DNA of 64,000 bases from Buttiauxella izardii (GTDB taxonomy: Bacteria; Pseudomonadota; Gammaproteobacteria; Enterobacterales; Enterobacteriaceae): the NCBI RefSeq assembly GCF_003601925.1, contig NZ_QZWH01000034.1, positions 22,522 through 86,521 of the forward strand, written 5' to 3'. The notes under the pieces were generated by a model. That model was not told where the DNA came from. It made no database searches and was given only the letters and a program-made list of their open reading frames with translations. Both the position numbers and the translations under genes were made by a program. This document shows positions 49,313 through 62,327 of this stretch, in pieces. How positions within the stretch are numbered: the stretch's first letter is position 1; each line of letters opens with the position of its first letter.

Positions 49313-50644
49313 ATGGCAAAGCAACCGGGATTAGATTTTCAAAGTGCTAAAGGTGGGCTTGGCGAGCTGAAACGCAGACTGATGTTTGTTATCGGTGCGC
49401 TGATTGTGTTCCGCATTGGCTCTTTTATTCCGATCCCTGGTATTGATGCCGCTGTACTTGCCAAACTGCTTGAGCAACAGCGGGGCACTATCATTGAAAT
49501 GTTTAACATGTTCTCTGGTGGTGCTCTAAGCCGTGCTTCAATCTTTGCATTGGGTATCATGCCGTATATTTCGGCATCGATTATTATCCAGCTGCTGACG
49601 GTGGTTCATCCAGCGTTAGCAGAGCTGAAGAAAGAAGGGGAGTCTGGTCGTCGTAAGATCAGCCAGTACACCCGCTACGGAACTCTGGTGCTGGCAATAT
49701 TCCAGTCAATCGGTATTGCTACCGGTTTACCGAATATGCCTGGTATGCAGGGCCTGGTGTTAAACCCAGGCTTTGCATTCTATTTCACCGCTGTTGTGAG
49801 TCTTGTCACAGGGACAATGTTCCTTATGTGGCTGGGCGAACAGATTACTGAGCGTGGTATCGGCAACGGTATCTCAATCATAATCTTCGCTGGTATTGTT
49901 GCGGGTTTGCCGCCGGCCGTTGGCCATACTATCGAACAAGCACGGCAAGGCGACCTGCACTTCCTTCTGTTGCTGTTGGTTGCAGTATTAGTATTCGCAG
50001 TGACCTTCTTCGTTGTTTTTGTTGAACGTGGTCAACGCCGCATTGTGGTAAACTACGCAAAACGTCAACAAGGTCGTCGTGTCTATGCTGCTCAGAGCAC
50101 GCATTTACCACTGAAAGTAAATATGGCTGGTGTTATTCCAGCAATCTTTGCTTCCAGTATTATTCTGTTCCCAGCGACGATTGCATCGTGGTTCGGGGGC
50201 GGTACCGGTTGGAACTGGCTGACTACAATTTCGCTGTATTTGCAGCCTGGGCAACCGCTTTATGTGTTACTCTATGCGTCTGCAATCATCTTCTTCTGTT
50301 TCTTCTACACAGCGTTGGTTTTCAACCCACGTGAAACAGCAGATAACCTGAAGAAGTCCGGTGCATTTGTACCAGGAATTCGTCCGGGAGAACAAACGGC
50401 GAAGTATATTGATAAAGTAATGACCCGCCTGACCTTGGTTGGTGCGTTGTACATTACCTTTATCTGCCTAATCCCGGAGTTCATGCGTGACGCAATGAAA
50501 GTGCCTTTCTACTTCGGTGGAACCTCACTGCTCATTGTTGTCGTGGTTATCATGGACTTTATGGCTCAAGTGCAAACTCTGATGATGTCTAGTCAGTACG
50601 AGTCTGCATTGAAGAAAGCGAATCTGAAAGGCTACGGCCGTTAA
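49313..50644 (+). CDS. secY: SecY, protein translocase channel subunit
   Basis: A 443-residue inner-membrane protein with ten membrane segments. The plug and lateral-gate helices and the cytoplasmic ribosome- and SecA-binding loops are present (for example [19 protein letters not shown]). With SecE and SecG it forms the channel for export and membrane insertion. Its place between rplO and rpmJ is typical of the spc operon. Confidence 0.99.
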   Translation: MAKQPGLDFQSAKGGLGELKRRLMFVIGALIVFRIGSFIPIPGIDAAVLAKLLEQQRGTIIEMFNMFSGGALSRASIFALGIMPYISASIIIQLLTVVHPALAELKKEGESGRRKISQYTRYGTLVLAIFQSIGIATGLPNMPGMQGLVLNPGFAFYFTAVVSLVTGTMFLMWLGEQITERGIGNGISIIIFAGIVAGLPPAVGHTIEQARQGDLHFLLLLLVAVLVFAVTFFVVFVERGQRRIVVNYAKRQQGRRVYAAQSTHLPLKVNMAGVIPAIFASSIILFPATIASWFGGGTGWNWLTTISLYLQPGQPLYVLLYASAIIFFCFFYTALVFNPRETADNLKKSGAFVPGIRPGEQTAKYIDKVMTRLTLVGALYITFICLIPEFMRDAMKVPFYFGGTSLLIVVVVIMDFMAQVQTLMMSSQYESALKKANLKGYGR

Positions 50645-50647
50645 TAG

Positions 50648-50791
<144 letters not shown>

Positions 50792-50826
50792 TTATCTCGC
50801 ATATTTTTCTTGCAAAGTTGGGTTGA

Positions 50827-50852
50827 GCTGGCTAGATTAGCCAGCCAATCTT
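50827..50852 (+). terminator. Hairpin at the spc-alpha junction
   Basis: GCTGGCTA (50827-50834) pairs with TAGCCAGC (50838-50845) around GAT, followed by CAATCTTTTG. The T-run is short, so partial termination between the spc and alpha operons is the likely role. Confidence 0.65.
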
Positions 50853-51294
<442 letters not shown>

Positions 51295-51307
51295 TCGGGG
51301 TGATTGA

Positions 51308-51700
<393 letters not shown>

Positions 51701-51713
51701 CGCACGTTTTTAG

Positions 51714-52352
<639 letters not shown>

Positions 52353-52377
52353 AGCTTAGTACCAAAGAGAGGACACA

Positions 52378-53367
52378 ATGCAGGGTTCTGTGACAGAGTT
52401 TCTAAAACCGCGCCTGGTAGATATCGAGCAAGTGAGTTCGACGCACGCCAAGGTGACCCTTGAGCCTTTAGAGCGTGGCTTTGGCCATACTCTTGGTAAT
52501 GCACTGCGCCGTATTCTGCTCTCATCGATGCCGGGTTGCGCGGTGACAGAGGTTGAGATTGATGGTGTACTACATGAGTACAGCACCAAAGAAGGCGTTC
52601 AGGAAGATATCCTGGAGATCCTGCTCAACCTGAAAGGGCTGGCGGTAAGAGTTCAAGGTAAAGATGATGTTATTCTTACTCTGAATAAGTCTGGCATTGG
52701 CCCTGTGACTGCAGCCGACATCACCCATGATGGTGATGTCGAAATCGTCAAGCCGCAGCATGTGATCTGCCACCTGACCGATGAAAACGCATCTATTAGT
52801 ATGCGTATCAAAGTTCAGCGCGGTCGCGGTTATGTGCCGGCCTCTGCCCGAATTCATTCGGAAGAAGATGAGCGCCCAATCGGTCGTTTGCTGGTCGACG
52901 CCTGCTACAGCCCTGTAGAGCGAATTGCCTACAATGTTGAAGCTGCGCGTGTAGAACAGCGTACCGACCTGGATAAGCTGGTCATCGAAATGGAAACCAA
53001 TGGCACAATCGATCCTGAAGAGGCGATTCGTCGTGCGGCAACCATTCTGGCTGAACAACTTGAAGCTTTCGTTGACTTACGTGATGTTCGTCAGCCTGAA
53101 GTTAAAGAAGAGAAACCAGAGTTCGATCCGATCCTGCTGCGCCCTGTTGACGATCTGGAATTGACTGTCCGCTCTGCTAACTGCCTCAAGGCAGAAGCTA
53201 TCCACTATATCGGTGATCTGGTACAGCGTACCGAAGTTGAGCTGCTCAAAACGCCTAACTTGGGTAAAAAATCTCTTACTGAGATTAAAGACGTGCTGGC
53301 TTCCCGTGGTTTGTCTCTGGGCATGCGCCTGGAAAACTGGCCACCGGCAAGCATCGCTGACGAGTAA
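52378..53367 (+). CDS. rpoA: RNA polymerase alpha subunit
   Basis: A 329-residue protein identical in length to E. coli. The N-terminal dimerisation and assembly domain ([20 protein letters not shown]) is followed by a linker and the C-terminal domain (about 250-329), which contacts UP-element DNA and activators such as CRP. The DNA-contacting stretch [20 protein letters not shown] is intact. Confidence 0.99.
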
Positions 53368-53383
53368 CCGGATCACAGGTTAA

Positions 53384-53794
<411 letters not shown>

Positions 53795-53808
53795 TCTGTA
53801 GTAACGTG

Positions 53809-53835
53809 AAAAAACCGGGCTTGCCCGGTTTTTTT
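53809..53835 (+). terminator. Terminator of the alpha operon
   Basis: AACCGGG (53813-53819) pairs with CCCGGTT (53824-53830) across CTTG, preceded by an A-run and followed by five more T (53831-53835). Confidence 0.94.
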
Positions 53836-53938
53836 ATATCTGAAATTTCCCTTCCTGCATTATTTCATCGTATCTTTGTTTTATCTCTTATCAGCAATAA
53901 CGACACAATTTGCTTCATAAAATTGATGAGGAATAATC

Positions 53939-54358
53939 ATGCTTCGTATTGGAGAGTTGGCCAAACTCGCGGACGTTACCCCGGACACCATTCGTTATTA
54001 CGAAAAGCAGCAAATGATGGATCACGAGGTCAGGACGGAAGGCGGGTTCAGACTTTATAGCGAAAGTGATTTACAGCGACTGAAATTCATTCGTTACGCC
54101 AAACAATTAGGCTTCACACTTGAAAGCATCCGTGAGCTTTTGTCTATCCGAGTTGATCCCGAACATCATACATGCCAGGAATCAAAGAGCATTGTGCAGT
54201 CGAGATTGGTGGAGGTAGAGTCAAAGATTAAAGAATTACAGCATATGCGAAGGTCGTTACAAAGGCTCAACGATGCATGTTGTGGAAGCGCTCATAGTAG
54301 TGCTTATTGTTCAATTCTTGAAGCGCTTGAGCAAGGGGCTAGTCAGAGAAAAGAATAA
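53939..54358 (+). CDS. zntR: ZntR, zinc-responsive MerR-family activator
   Basis: A 139-residue protein. The N-terminal MerR helix-turn-helix (LRIGELAKLADVTPDTIRYYEKQ) is followed by a dimer helix and the metal loop. The zinc ligands C79 (HHTCQES), C114, C115, H119 and C124 are all present. The last residues of the E. coli protein (GC) are missing, giving 139 instead of 141. It activates zntA, the zinc exporter gene, which is elsewhere. In E. coli yhdN lies between rplQ and zntR; here it is absent. Confidence 0.96.
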   Translation: MLRIGELAKLADVTPDTIRYYEKQQMMDHEVRTEGGFRLYSESDLQRLKFIRYAKQLGFTLESIRELLSIRVDPEHHTCQESKSIVQSRLVEVESKIKELQHMRRSLQRLNDACCGSAHSSAYCSILEALEQGASQRKE

Positions 54359-54420
54359 ATTGCAGTCCGATATAGGCAGGCATAGAATTACGCCGTTATT
54401 TTAATCTATCTGGAGTTTAT

Positions 54421-54663
54421 ATGAGTAAATATCAGCATAAGAAAGGGGTCATTAGAGATAATGCCATTGAGGCTTTGCTACATGATCCGCTGTTTCGTCA
54501 AAGAGTTGAGCAGAATAAGAAAGGTAAAGGGAGTTATCAACGAACTGCGAAGCATGGTAAACGAGGTAACTGGGAGGCCAGTGGCAAACAAGCAAATTGC
54601 TTTTTTACCACTGGCCTTCCTGTTTTATCTAGCGCAATCAGATTTTCTCATTCTGCTGTTTAA
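54421..54663 (+). CDS. arfA: ArfA, alternative ribosome-rescue factor
   Basis: An 80-residue reading frame whose first 60 or so residues match E. coli ArfA ([55 protein letters not shown]). ArfA recruits release factor RF2 to ribosomes stalled on non-stop mRNA when trans-translation fails. As in E. coli, a strong hairpin lies inside the coding region (54575-54617), so most mRNA is cut or ends before the stop. The functional protein is then about 50-55 residues, lacking the hydrophobic tail. The frame's last 26 bp overlap the convergent mscL end. Confidence 0.92.
   Translation: MSKYQHKKGVIRDNAIEALLHDPLFRQRVEQNKKGKGSYQRTAKHGKRGNWEASGKQANCFFTTGLPVLSSAIRFSHSAV
54575..54617 (+). promoter_or_regulatory. 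Hairpin inside arfA (RNase III / terminator element)
   Basis: AGGCCAGTGG (54575-54584) pairs perfectly with CCACTGGCCT (54608-54617) across a 23-base loop that contains a run of T. In E. coli the equivalent element causes transcription termination and RNase III cleavage. This makes arfA mRNA non-stop and puts ArfA under tmRNA control. Confidence 0.85.
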
Positions 54664-55051
54664 GCAGGTCACGGATTTCGCTGAGCAAAACTTCTTCTTT
54701 GGTTGGTGCCGGCGGTGCTGCAGGTTCTTCTTTTTTCTTACGGTTTAGTTGATTAAGCGCTTTAATTGCCATGAAGATAGCAAAGGCAACAATCACGAAA
54801 TCAAAGATATTTTGAATAAAAATACCGTAATGCATGACCACTGCTGGAATATCTCCTGCTGCAGGTCTTAGCGTTATGGCAAACTGTTTAAAATCAACGC
54901 CCCCAATTAATAACCCTAACGGCGGCATAATAATATCCGCAACCAGGGATGAAACAATTTTCCCGAATGCTGCACCAATAATCACACCCACTGCCAAATC
55001 GACTACATTTCCACGCATCGCGAATTCGCGGAATTCTTTTAACATGCTCAT
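54638..55051 (-). CDS. mscL: MscL, large-conductance mechanosensitive channel
   Basis: A 137-residue protein (E. coli 136). TM1 is [21 protein letters not shown] with the gate residues, TM2 is [20 protein letters not shown], and a C-terminal coiled-coil helix follows ([18 protein letters not shown]). The pentameric channel opens under membrane tension during hypo-osmotic shock. The start was set at 55051, with AAGGAGAG upstream on the minus strand; the frame to 55111 is longer than the family. It lies downstream of trkA on the same strand, separated by a terminator. Confidence 0.97.
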   Translation of the reverse strand: MSMLKEFREFAMRGNVVDLAVGVIIGAAFGKIVSSLVADIIMPPLGLLIGGVDFKQFAITLRPAAGDIPAVVMHYGIFIQNIFDFVIVAFAIFMAIKALNQLNRKKKEEPAAPPAPTKEEVLLSEIRDLLKQQNEKI

Positions 55052-55174
55052 TTTTCTCTCCTTGTTCCGGCTGACGTTAATAAGTCTAACAAATGATGAC
55101 TCGATTGCCATTACATGAGGAAATAAGAATTTGTCGCTAATTCAATAATATTAGTAAGGTTTATCGAGTTTAGA

Positions 55175-55204
55175 AGAGAAATGGGCAGAAAAGCATTCTG
55201 CCCA
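55175..55204 (-). terminator. Terminator of trkA (minus strand)
   Basis: TGGGCAGAA (55182-55190) pairs with TTCTGCCCA (55196-55204) around a 5-base loop. On the minus strand the stem is followed by TTTCTCTTCT. It lies between the trkA stop and mscL. Confidence 0.75.
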
Positions 55205-55211
55205 AAAGTGA

Positions 55212-56588
55212 TTATAAGAAGAATGGACTTGGCTGGAATAAACGCTCTACGTCGCTGACAAACTTTTTATCTGTCAGGAACATAATGACATGGTCGCCCT
55301 GCTCGATGCGCAAGTTGTCATTAGCGATCATGACGTCATTGCCGCGAACGACTGCACCGATGATTGTTCCCGGTGGCAGCTTTATCTCATCAATTGAACG
55401 CCCCACCACACGGGAAGTACTCTCGTCACCGTGAGCAACTGCTTCAATTGCTTCGGCTACACCACGGCGCAAAGATGAAACGCTAACGATATCCGCTTTA
55501 CGCACGTGTCCCAGCAAGGCTGAAATAGTGGCTTGTTGAGGTGAAATGGCAATATCAATCACACTGCCCTGAACCAGGTCTACGTAAGCTTTGCGCTGAA
55601 TCAGTACCATAACCTTCTTGGCACCCATCCGTTTAGCCAGCATTGCGGACATAATGTTTGCTTCATCATCGTTGGTGACGGCGATAAACAAATCTACCTG
55701 TTCGATATGCTCTTCAGCCAACAGTTCCTGATCGGAAGCATCGCCATAGAAAACAATGGTGTTTTGCAGCATTTCGGCAAGTTCGGCAGCGCGTTGTGGA
55801 TCGCGTTCAATCAGCTTAACGCTGTAATCTTTTTCAAGTCGTTGTGCCAGACCCGCACCGATGTTACCGCCCCCGACGAGCATAATGCGCTTGTACGGTT
55901 TTTCTAGGCGTTGCAGTTCACTCATTACCGCTCGTATGTGTTGGGAGGCGGCAATAAAGAAGACTTCATCCCCAGCTTCAACGATGGTTGAACCTTGTGG
56001 GCGAATAGGCCGATCATGGCGGAAAATTGCTGCGACGCGCGTTTCGATATGCGGCATATGTTCACGCATAGTCGAAAGGGCATTACCGACTAGTGGGCCG
56101 CCGTAATAGGCTTTCACCACCGCAAGGCTCACTTTTCCTTCAGCAAAATTCACTACCTGGAGTGCACCAGGGTACTCAATGAGGCGATAAATATTGTCGA
56201 TAACTAATTGTTCGGGAGCAATTAGATGGTCAATTGGCACCGCTTCAGCATTAAACAAACGCTCGGCATCGCGCACGTAATCAGGTGCACGAATTCGCGC
56301 GATTCGGTTTGGCGTATTAAAAAGTGAGTATGCCACCTGGCAGGCAATCATATTCGTTTCATCGGAGCTGGTGACTGCAACTAGCATATCGGCATCATCT
56401 GCACCGGCTTCACGCAAAACGCGAGGATGTGAGCCGTGGCCCTGCACAACGCGTAAGTCGAACTTATCCTGCAAGCTACGCAGGCGATCCTGATTAGTAT
56501 CAACAACGGTAATATCGTTGTTTTCACCGACCAGGTTTTCAGCAAGGGTGCCGCCAACCTGGCCCGCACCGAGAATTATTATTTTCAT
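55212..56588 (-). CDS. trkA: TrkA, NAD-binding subunit of the Trk potassium uptake system
   Basis: A 458-residue cytoplasmic protein with two RCK units. Each unit has a Rossmann domain, [17 protein letters not shown] at residue 2 and [18 protein letters not shown] around 233, followed by a TrkA_C domain. It binds NAD(H) and ATP/ADP and gates the TrkH and TrkG potassium channels. It lies downstream of rsmB on the same strand, 47 bp apart, as in E. coli. Confidence 0.98.
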   Translation of the reverse strand: MKIIILGAGQVGGTLAENLVGENNDITVVDTNQDRLRSLQDKFDLRVVQGHGSHPRVLREAGADDADMLVAVTSSDETNMIACQVAYSLFNTPNRIARIRAPDYVRDAERLFNAEAVPIDHLIAPEQLVIDNIYRLIEYPGALQVVNFAEGKVSLAVVKAYYGGPLVGNALSTMREHMPHIETRVAAIFRHDRPIRPQGSTIVEAGDEVFFIAASQHIRAVMSELQRLEKPYKRIMLVGGGNIGAGLAQRLEKDYSVKLIERDPQRAAELAEMLQNTIVFYGDASDQELLAEEHIEQVDLFIAVTNDDEANIMSAMLAKRMGAKKVMVLIQRKAYVDLVQGSVIDIAISPQQATISALLGHVRKADIVSVSSLRRGVAEAIEAVAHGDESTSRVVGRSIDEIKLPPGTIIGAVVRGNDVMIANDNLRIEQGDHVIMFLTDKKFVSDVERLFQPSPFFL

Positions 56589-56635
56589 TGTTTATAGCTT
56601 CATGGGTGATGAAACCTAAGACTCAGCAAACTGAA

Positions 56636-57925
56636 TCAGCTTTTTATTAGCTTAGCGTAAAAGAAGCCATCACCGTCTTCTTGAGAAGGTAGATTCTGGG
56701 TTCCTGGTTTTTCCGCTGTACCCGTTTCAACCAGTTTTGCCTCAGGATGCTGAGCCAGGAATGCGGCGACTTGCAGGAAATTCTCTTCCGGCAGAATAGA
56801 GCAGGTCGCGTAGACCATTGTTCCACCTGATTTAAGCTTCGGCCAGATCGCTTCAAGAATCTCTTTTTGCAGCGCGGCTAATTCAGCAATGTCACGGTCA
56901 CGACGCAGCCATTTGATATCCGGGTGGCGTCGAATAACCCCTGTAGCTGAACATGGTGCATCAAGAAGAATGCGATCAAATTGTTGATTGCCACACCACT
57001 GTTCCGGGTAACGACCATCACCAACTTTAACATCAGCGGTCATGCCCAAACGTTGCAGGTTTTCATGGACTCGTTTCAGGCGAAGTTCATCAATGTCGAC
57101 AGCCATTACATGCGCTTTGGGAGCAGCTTCCAGAATATGTGTAGTTTTCCCGCCCGGTGCTGCACATAAATCGAGGATCATCTCGCCGTTTTGCGGATCA
57201 AGCAGATCAACACATCCCTGGGCTGAAGCATCCTGAACGGTGACCCAACCTTCTTCAAAGCCAGGCAGCGCTTGTACTGGAGCGGGAGATTCCAGACGCA
57301 CAGCATCGCGATATTGCGGGTGAACATGTCCTTCAAGACCCTTTTCAGCCAGTAATGCCATCCACTCTTCACGCGTCTGATGCTGGCGATTCACGCGTAG
57401 CCACATTGGTGGACGCTGGTTGTTAGCCTCAATGATGGACTGCCATTGATTAGGGTAAGCTTTTTTCAAACGTTGCAGCAGCCAGGAAGGATGCAAAAAA
57501 CGACTTTCGTGTTTAGCCGCTTCCGCCATCAATTCTTCTTGCTGACGCTGGAACTGGCGCAGTACGCCATTTATCAGGCCTTTCAGCGATTGACGCTTAA
57601 TCGCAACTGCCCCTTCAACTGTTTCTGCCAGAGCGGCATGTGCTGGAATTCGGGTATAAAGCAGCTGATAAAAACCCACCATAATCAGATAGTGGATGGT
57701 GCGTTGCTTGCCAGTCATTGGGCGGGACATCAATTTGCCAATCAGCCATTCGAGCTGCGGCAAAGTGCGTATCACGCCAAAGCAAAGTTCCTGAAGCAAG
57801 GCTCTATCTTTATCAGAGACTTTTTGTTGCATTGCTGGCAGTACATTGCTGAGCGATTGACCTTGTTCCACAACTTGTTCAATCGTTTGTGCAGCCATAC
57901 TACGGAGATTTAGTGTTTTTTTCAT
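56636..57925 (-). CDS. rsmB: RsmB, 16S rRNA m5C967 methyltransferase
   Basis: A 429-residue protein, the E. coli length. A NusB-like RNA-binding domain (about 1-140) is followed by the SAM-dependent methyltransferase with [15 protein letters not shown] (motif I), the catalytic-cysteine region [10 protein letters not shown] and [16 protein letters not shown]. It methylates C967 of 16S rRNA. It lies between fmt and trkA; a terminator-like hairpin separates it from fmt. Confidence 0.97.
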   Translation of the reverse strand: MKKTLNLRSMAAQTIEQVVEQGQSLSNVLPAMQQKVSDKDRALLQELCFGVIRTLPQLEWLIGKLMSRPMTGKQRTIHYLIMVGFYQLLYTRIPAHAALAETVEGAVAIKRQSLKGLINGVLRQFQRQQEELMAEAAKHESRFLHPSWLLQRLKKAYPNQWQSIIEANNQRPPMWLRVNRQHQTREEWMALLAEKGLEGHVHPQYRDAVRLESPAPVQALPGFEEGWVTVQDASAQGCVDLLDPQNGEMILDLCAAPGGKTTHILEAAPKAHVMAVDIDELRLKRVHENLQRLGMTADVKVGDGRYPEQWCGNQQFDRILLDAPCSATGVIRRHPDIKWLRRDRDIAELAALQKEILEAIWPKLKSGGTMVYATCSILPEENFLQVAAFLAQHPEAKLVETGTAEKPGTQNLPSQEDGDGFFYAKLIKS

Positions 57926-57951
57926 AACAACGCTTTGGTTTTCCGGCGCTT

Positions 57952-57984
57952 AAAAACAAAAATGCCCAGGTGTTTGGCCTGGGC
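57952..57984 (-). terminator. Terminator or attenuator between fmt and rsmB
   Basis: GCCCAGG (57964-57970) pairs with CCTGGGC (57978-57984) across seven bases. Read on the minus strand the stem is followed by ATTTTTGTTTTTA, a good U-rich tail. It lies between the fmt stop and the rsmB start, so it would limit read-through from def-fmt into rsmB-trkA. Confidence 0.75.
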
Positions 57985-58001
57985 GTAAAGAATTTCTTTT
58001 C

Positions 58002-58949
58002 TCAGGCGAGGAGTGTACCTGGCTTAAACCATTCGCTGCGAGAATTCAGCAGGTCCTGAGCACTCATCGCTTTTTTACCTGCGGGCTGAAGTGATTCCAG
58101 ATTTAAAATCCCTTCAGCTGTAGCTACCTGAATACCAGACTTATTGGCTTCGATGATTGTTCCTGGCGGGGCTTTAGCTGCCTGGTTAATCACAGATGCT
58201 TGCCAGACTTTGACGGGCTGCCCGTCAATTTCCATCCAGCTCATCGGCCATGGGTTAAATGCGCGGATGTTGCGTTCCAGCTGTGTTGCAGAAAGTGACC
58301 AGTCAATCCGTGCCTCTTCCTTGCTAAGCTTTTCAGCATAAGTCACCAGCTCTTCATTCTGAACTTCAGGTTTTGCAGTACCTGTAGCCAACAGACCTAA
58401 TGTTTCCAGTAACCCCTGAGGGCCAAGGTCTGCCAGTTTGTCGTACAACGTGGCGCTGGTATCGGTCGCTTCAATTGGGCAGGCGAGCTTAACAAGCATA
58501 TCACCGGTATCCAGGCCAACATCCATCTGCATTATGGTTACGCCAGTTTCAGCATCACCAGCCCATAAAGAGCGCTGAATAGGCGCTGCACCACGCCAGC
58601 GTGGCAGCAATGATCCATGAACGTTGATGCAACCCAGGCGCGGCATATCGAGAACTGCTTTCGGTAGAATTAAACCGTAAGCCACCACCACCATAACATC
58701 TGCATTCAGGCTAGAAACGAGTGCCTGATTTTCAGTAGGACGCAAAGACGCTGGTTGAAAAACAGGGATGTTTTTTTCCGTCGCTAGCACTTTGACCGGG
58801 CTTGGCATGAGTTTTTTGCCACGACCAGCGGGCCTGTCGGGTTGAGTAAAGACGCCAACTACCTGGTGCTGAGAAGACAACAGCGCGTCGAGATGACGCG
58901 CTGCAAAGTCAGGAGTGCCAGCGAAAATAATACGCAGTGAATCAGACAC
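58002..58949 (-). CDS. fmt: Methionyl-tRNA formyltransferase
   Basis: A 315-residue protein. The N-terminal formyltransferase domain has [15 protein letters not shown] and the catalytic [19 protein letters not shown]; the C-terminal domain (from about 205) binds the tRNA. It formylates the initiator Met-tRNA using 10-formyl-tetrahydrofolate. Translation starts at GTG (complement of 58947-58949), as in E. coli. It lies 21 bp after def, which removes the formyl group again. Confidence 0.98.
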   Translation of the reverse strand: MSDSLRIIFAGTPDFAARHLDALLSSQHQVVGVFTQPDRPAGRGKKLMPSPVKVLATEKNIPVFQPASLRPTENQALVSSLNADVMVVVAYGLILPKAVLDMPRLGCINVHGSLLPRWRGAAPIQRSLWAGDAETGVTIMQMDVGLDTGDMLVKLACPIEATDTSATLYDKLADLGPQGLLETLGLLATGTAKPEVQNEELVTYAEKLSKEEARIDWSLSATQLERNIRAFNPWPMSWMEIDGQPVKVWQASVINQAAKAPPGTIIEANKSGIQVATAEGILNLESLQPAGKKAMSAQDLLNSRSEWFKPGTLLA

Positions 58950-58970
58950 ATTATTCCCTTTTGTGATGGA

Positions 58971-59480
58971 TTAGGCGCTCTTATTCAGGCGCGCCATTTT
59001 TTCCAGTTTCTGACGAATACGCTGACGTTTCAAAGGCGAAAGGTAATCGACGAAAAGTTTGCCAACCAGATGGTCCATCTCGTGCTGAATGCAGATAGCC
59101 AGCAGGCCATCAGCTTCTAATTCGTAGGGCTTACCTTCACGATCCAGCGCGCGAATTTTGACTTTTTCCGCACGTGGAACCAGCGCACGTTGTTCAGGAA
59201 TAGACAGACAGCCTTCTTCGATGCCCGTTTCACCGCTTTTTTCCAGCAGTTCAGGGTTAATCAACACCAGGCGTTCATCGCGGTTTTCAGAAACATCAAT
59301 CACGATGATACGTTGATGGATATCCACCTGTGTTGCTGCCAGGCCAATACCTTCCTCTGCGTACATTGTCTCGAACATGTCATCGACAATCCGCTGAATC
59401 TCCGCATTAACCTCTTTGACCGGCGACGCAACTGTGCGAAGGCGCTCGTCCGGAAAATGTAATACCTGCAAAACTGACAT
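58971..59480 (-). CDS. def: Peptide deformylase
   Basis: A 169-residue metalloenzyme with the three family motifs: [19 protein letters not shown] (with the metal cysteine) and [11 protein letters not shown] (HExxH). It removes the formyl group from new proteins using Fe2+. It is the first gene of the def-fmt pair and divergent from dprA, with 128 bp between the starts. Confidence 0.98.
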   Translation of the reverse strand: MSVLQVLHFPDERLRTVASPVKEVNAEIQRIVDDMFETMYAEEGIGLAATQVDIHQRIIVIDVSENRDERLVLINPELLEKSGETGIEEGCLSIPEQRALVPRAEKVKIRALDREGKPYELEADGLLAICIQHEMDHLVGKLFVDYLSPLKRQRIRQKLEKMARLNKSA

Positions 59481-59608
59481 AAATATCCAGAGCTGTGTTC
59501 AATTGATAGAAAGATTATTACCTCTATTCTAGACATTTCCCCGCCTGATTGACAGCATCAGTGACCAATCGCAAGGATTGCTTTTATAGCTTATGGCAGG
59601 GGAAAGTT

Positions 59609-60733
59609 ATGCCGACAAAAGAGGTTTGGTTGCGTCTGATGGCTGTTCAAAGCCTGAGTGGCGATAAGCTATTAAAAATTGCCCAGTTATTATTGAGTGA
59701 ACTAGAGTATTCGACACTTTCGTTGGCGAAAGCGGGGTTGTCTGCCCCGCAGATATCTCAGTTTCTGACAGTCAGTGATAAAGATCTGGAAACATCATTA
59801 TGTTGGCTTGAACAACCTTATCATCATCTCGTGACCGCAGATGACCCGGAGTATCCCGAGCAACTTCGGGCGATAGACTGTTATCCGGCAGCGCTATTTG
59901 TCGCGGGAGATTTGGCGCTTCTTTCCAGTAATCAACTGGCCGTAGTGGGGAATCGCAACCTTTCACTTTATGGTGAGCGCTGGTGCCAGATGTTTTGTGA
60001 ACCACTGGCGACCGCAGGATTAACCATAACCAGTGGCCTGGCGTTGGGTATTGATGCTGTCGCGCATCGAGCTGCGCTAAACGTTCACGGAAAAACAGTG
60101 GCAGTTTTGGGAAACGGACTGGCACAAATCTATCCCAAACGGCATAAACAACTGGGCGAGCAAATTATTGCTGAAGGTGGCGCAATTATCTCTGAATTCC
60201 CTCTGAACACTTCACCATATCCGGGAAACTTCCCTCGCAGAAATCGAATTATCAGCGGATTGAGCCGGGCGGTATTTGTTGTAGAGGCGAGTGAGCGCAG
60301 CGGCTCGTTGGTCACCGCACGTTATGCTCTAGAACAAGGCCGCGAACTTTTTGCGTTACCAGGTGCTGTCGGGAGTCCGGGCAGCGAAGGGCCGCACTGG
60401 TTGATTAAGCAAGGCGCGACTCTTGTGAGCCATCCTGCAGATATTCTCGAGCATCTGGAAAACGAACTGCAATGGCTTCCTTCAGCTCACAAAGCATTAA
60501 TATTTTCACACAACGAAGGGGATCGTACATTGCCATTTCCTGAGCTGTTGGCTAACGTAGGAGATGAGGTTACACCTGTTGACGTCGTCGCTGAACGTGC
60601 CGGCCAACCTGTGCCAGTTACGGTAGCCCAGCTACTCGAACTGGAGTTAGCAGGATGGATCGCAGCTGTACCCGGCGGCTATGTCCGATTAAGGAGGGCA
60701 TGCCATGTTCGACGTACTAATGTACTTATTTGA
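59609..60733 (+). CDS. dprA: DprA/Smf, DNA-processing protein
   Basis: A 374-residue protein, the E. coli Smf length. It has the Rossmann-like single-strand DNA-binding core ([44 protein letters not shown]) and a C-terminal winged-helix part ([20 protein letters not shown]). In naturally competent bacteria DprA loads RecA on incoming DNA. The ATG at 59609 follows AGGGGAAAG and gives the expected length; the frame to 59549 is rejected. It overlaps smg by 29 bp. Confidence 0.95.
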   Translation: MPTKEVWLRLMAVQSLSGDKLLKIAQLLLSELEYSTLSLAKAGLSAPQISQFLTVSDKDLETSLCWLEQPYHHLVTADDPEYPEQLRAIDCYPAALFVAGDLALLSSNQLAVVGNRNLSLYGERWCQMFCEPLATAGLTITSGLALGIDAVAHRAALNVHGKTVAVLGNGLAQIYPKRHKQLGEQIIAEGGAIISEFPLNTSPYPGNFPRRNRIISGLSRAVFVVEASERSGSLVTARYALEQGRELFALPGAVGSPGSEGPHWLIKQGATLVSHPADILEHLENELQWLPSAHKALIFSHNEGDRTLPFPELLANVGDEVTPVDVVAERAGQPVPVTVAQLLELELAGWIAAVPGGYVRLRRACHVRRTNVLI

Positions 60734-61178
60734 AACCTACATCCACAACGAAGTGGAAATGCGAGTAGATCAAGATAAATTGACGCGTGATCTCGCCGAC
60801 GCTGGTTTTGATCACGAAGACATTTATAACGCTCTTGTATGGCTTGAAAAACTGGCGGACTATCAAGATGGTCTGACTGAACCCATGCAACTGGCCGCTG
60901 ACCCGCTTTCTATGCGTATGTATACCGCAGAAGAATGTCAGCGACTTGATGCGACTTGCCGGGGGTTTTTACTGTTCCTGGAACAGATTCAGGTGCTGAA
61001 CCTCGAAACCCGTGAAATGGTCATTGAACGAGTATTAGCGTTAGACACCGCCGAGTTCGAACTTGAAGATTTAAAGTGGGTGGTGCTGATGGTGCTATTC
61101 AACATCCCGGGCTGCGAAAACGCTTACCAACAAATGGAAGAATTACTCTTCGAGGTAAATGAAGGTATGCTGCACTAA
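60705..61178 (+). CDS. smg: Smg family protein (DUF494)
   Basis: A 157-residue protein ([19 protein letters not shown] start) matching E. coli Smg, an acidic, mostly helical protein of unknown function. It starts inside dprA and is followed by yrdD 24 bp later, so the three are co-transcribed. AAGGAGGG lies before the ATG. Confidence 0.95.
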   Translation: MFDVLMYLFETYIHNEVEMRVDQDKLTRDLADAGFDHEDIYNALVWLEKLADYQDGLTEPMQLAADPLSMRMYTAEECQRLDATCRGFLLFLEQIQVLNLETREMVIERVLALDTAEFELEDLKWVVLMVLFNIPGCENAYQQMEELLFEVNEGMLH

Positions 61179-61202
61179 ATTAAAGTCGCAGCATGAGATG
61201 TT

Positions 61203-61745
61203 ATGACCAAATCAGCACTGTTCACTGTGCCCAAAAATGAACCCTGCCCCCAATGTGGGGCAGGGTTAGTGATTCGTTCTGGTAAACACGGCCCGTTTCT
61301 TGGCTGTTCCCATTATCCGGAATGTGACTATGTGCGTCCGCTAAAAAGCCAGGCTGATGGCCATGTGGTGAAAGTTCTGGAAGGTCAGCTGTGCCCGATA
61401 TGTCAGGAAAACCTTGTCTTGCGCCAGGGCCGTTTTGGGATGTTCATTGGTTGTAGCAATTATCCCGCCTGCGAACATACAGAAGTTATCGACAAACCTG
61501 ATGAAACCGCAATTAGCTGCCCGCAATGCCAGCAAGGGAAATTAGTCCAGCGCCGTTCCCGGTTTGGTAAAACGTTTTGGTCTTGTGATAGCTACCCGAC
61601 ATGTCAGTTTGTCACTAATAGCAAACCAGTAGCGGGCGAATGCCCTGCATGTCACTATCCTTTACTTATCGAAAAGAAAACCGCACAGGGTTTAAAACAT
61701 TTCTGTGCCAGTAAACAATGTGGAAAGCCGGTAACGGCGGAATAA
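61203..61745 (+). CDS. yrdD: YrdD, topoisomerase-type zinc-finger protein
   Basis: A 180-residue protein with repeated four-cysteine zinc fingers of the topoisomerase I C-terminal type: CPQC...CSHYPEC, CPIC...CSNYPAC, CPQC...CDSYPTC and CPAC...CASKQC. It has no catalytic topoisomerase domain. E. coli YrdD has the same length and place. A nucleic-acid-binding role is likely, but the function is not known. Confidence 0.94.
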   Translation: MTKSALFTVPKNEPCPQCGAGLVIRSGKHGPFLGCSHYPECDYVRPLKSQADGHVVKVLEGQLCPICQENLVLRQGRFGMFIGCSNYPACEHTEVIDKPDETAISCPQCQQGKLVQRRSRFGKTFWSCDSYPTCQFVTNSKPVAGECPACHYPLLIEKKTAQGLKHFCASKQCGKPVTAE

Positions 61746-61751
61746 AAGCTT

Positions 61752-62324
61752 GTGAAGACAAACCTGCAAAAAGAGCAACTCTTCGAGATCGTTGCCGCCT
61801 TAAAAGAACAACAAGTCATCGCTTATCCAACCGAAGCTGTATTTGGTGTCGGCTGTGATCCTGATAGTGAACTGGCCGTCACGCGTTTACTTGAATTAAA
61901 ACATCGTCCTGTCGACAAAGGTCTGATTCTGATTGCTGCGAATTTCGAGCAACTTGTTCCTTATATAGATAGCTCCACACTTTCGCAAAAGCAGCGTGAA
62001 GATGTGTTTGCTTGCTGGCCCGGACCTGTGACCTTTGTCTTTCCTGCACTTCCTTCAACGCCACGCTGGCTGACGGGGCGATTTGATTCCTTGGCTGTGA
62101 GAGTCACGGATCATCCTTTAGTTCGCGATTTATGTGAGGCGTTTGGCAAACCTTTGGTTTCGACCAGTGCCAACTTGTCCGGCCTGCCTCCGTGCCGTAC
62201 TGCTGATGAAGTCCTGCTGCAATTTGGCGATAACTTCCCTGTATTGCGTGGTGATACCGGAGGCCGCCAGAATCCTTCTGAAATTCGTGACGCTTTGACC
62301 GGCGAACTTTTCCGCCAGGGGTAA
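61752..62324 (+). CDS. tsaC: TsaC, threonylcarbamoyl-AMP synthase
   Basis: A 190-residue YrdC-fold protein. The conserved blocks [15 protein letters not shown] (binding ATP and threonine), [11 protein letters not shown] and [11 protein letters not shown] are present. It makes threonylcarbamoyl-AMP from threonine, bicarbonate and ATP for the t6A37 modification of tRNAs reading ANN codons. Translation starts at GTG 61752. It lies 6 bp after yrdD and 3 bp before aroE. Confidence 0.97.
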   Translation: MKTNLQKEQLFEIVAALKEQQVIAYPTEAVFGVGCDPDSELAVTRLLELKHRPVDKGLILIAANFEQLVPYIDSSTLSQKQREDVFACWPGPVTFVFPALPSTPRWLTGRFDSLAVRVTDHPLVRDLCEAFGKPLVSTSANLSGLPPCRTADEVLLQFGDNFPVLRGDTGGRQNPSEIRDALTGELFRQG

Positions 62325-62327
62325 TTT

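Noticed and set aside
53806..54060. Plus-strand frame between rplQ and zntR
   Set aside because: It begins in the terminator of the alpha operon and runs into zntR in another frame; no similarity to yhdN was seen.
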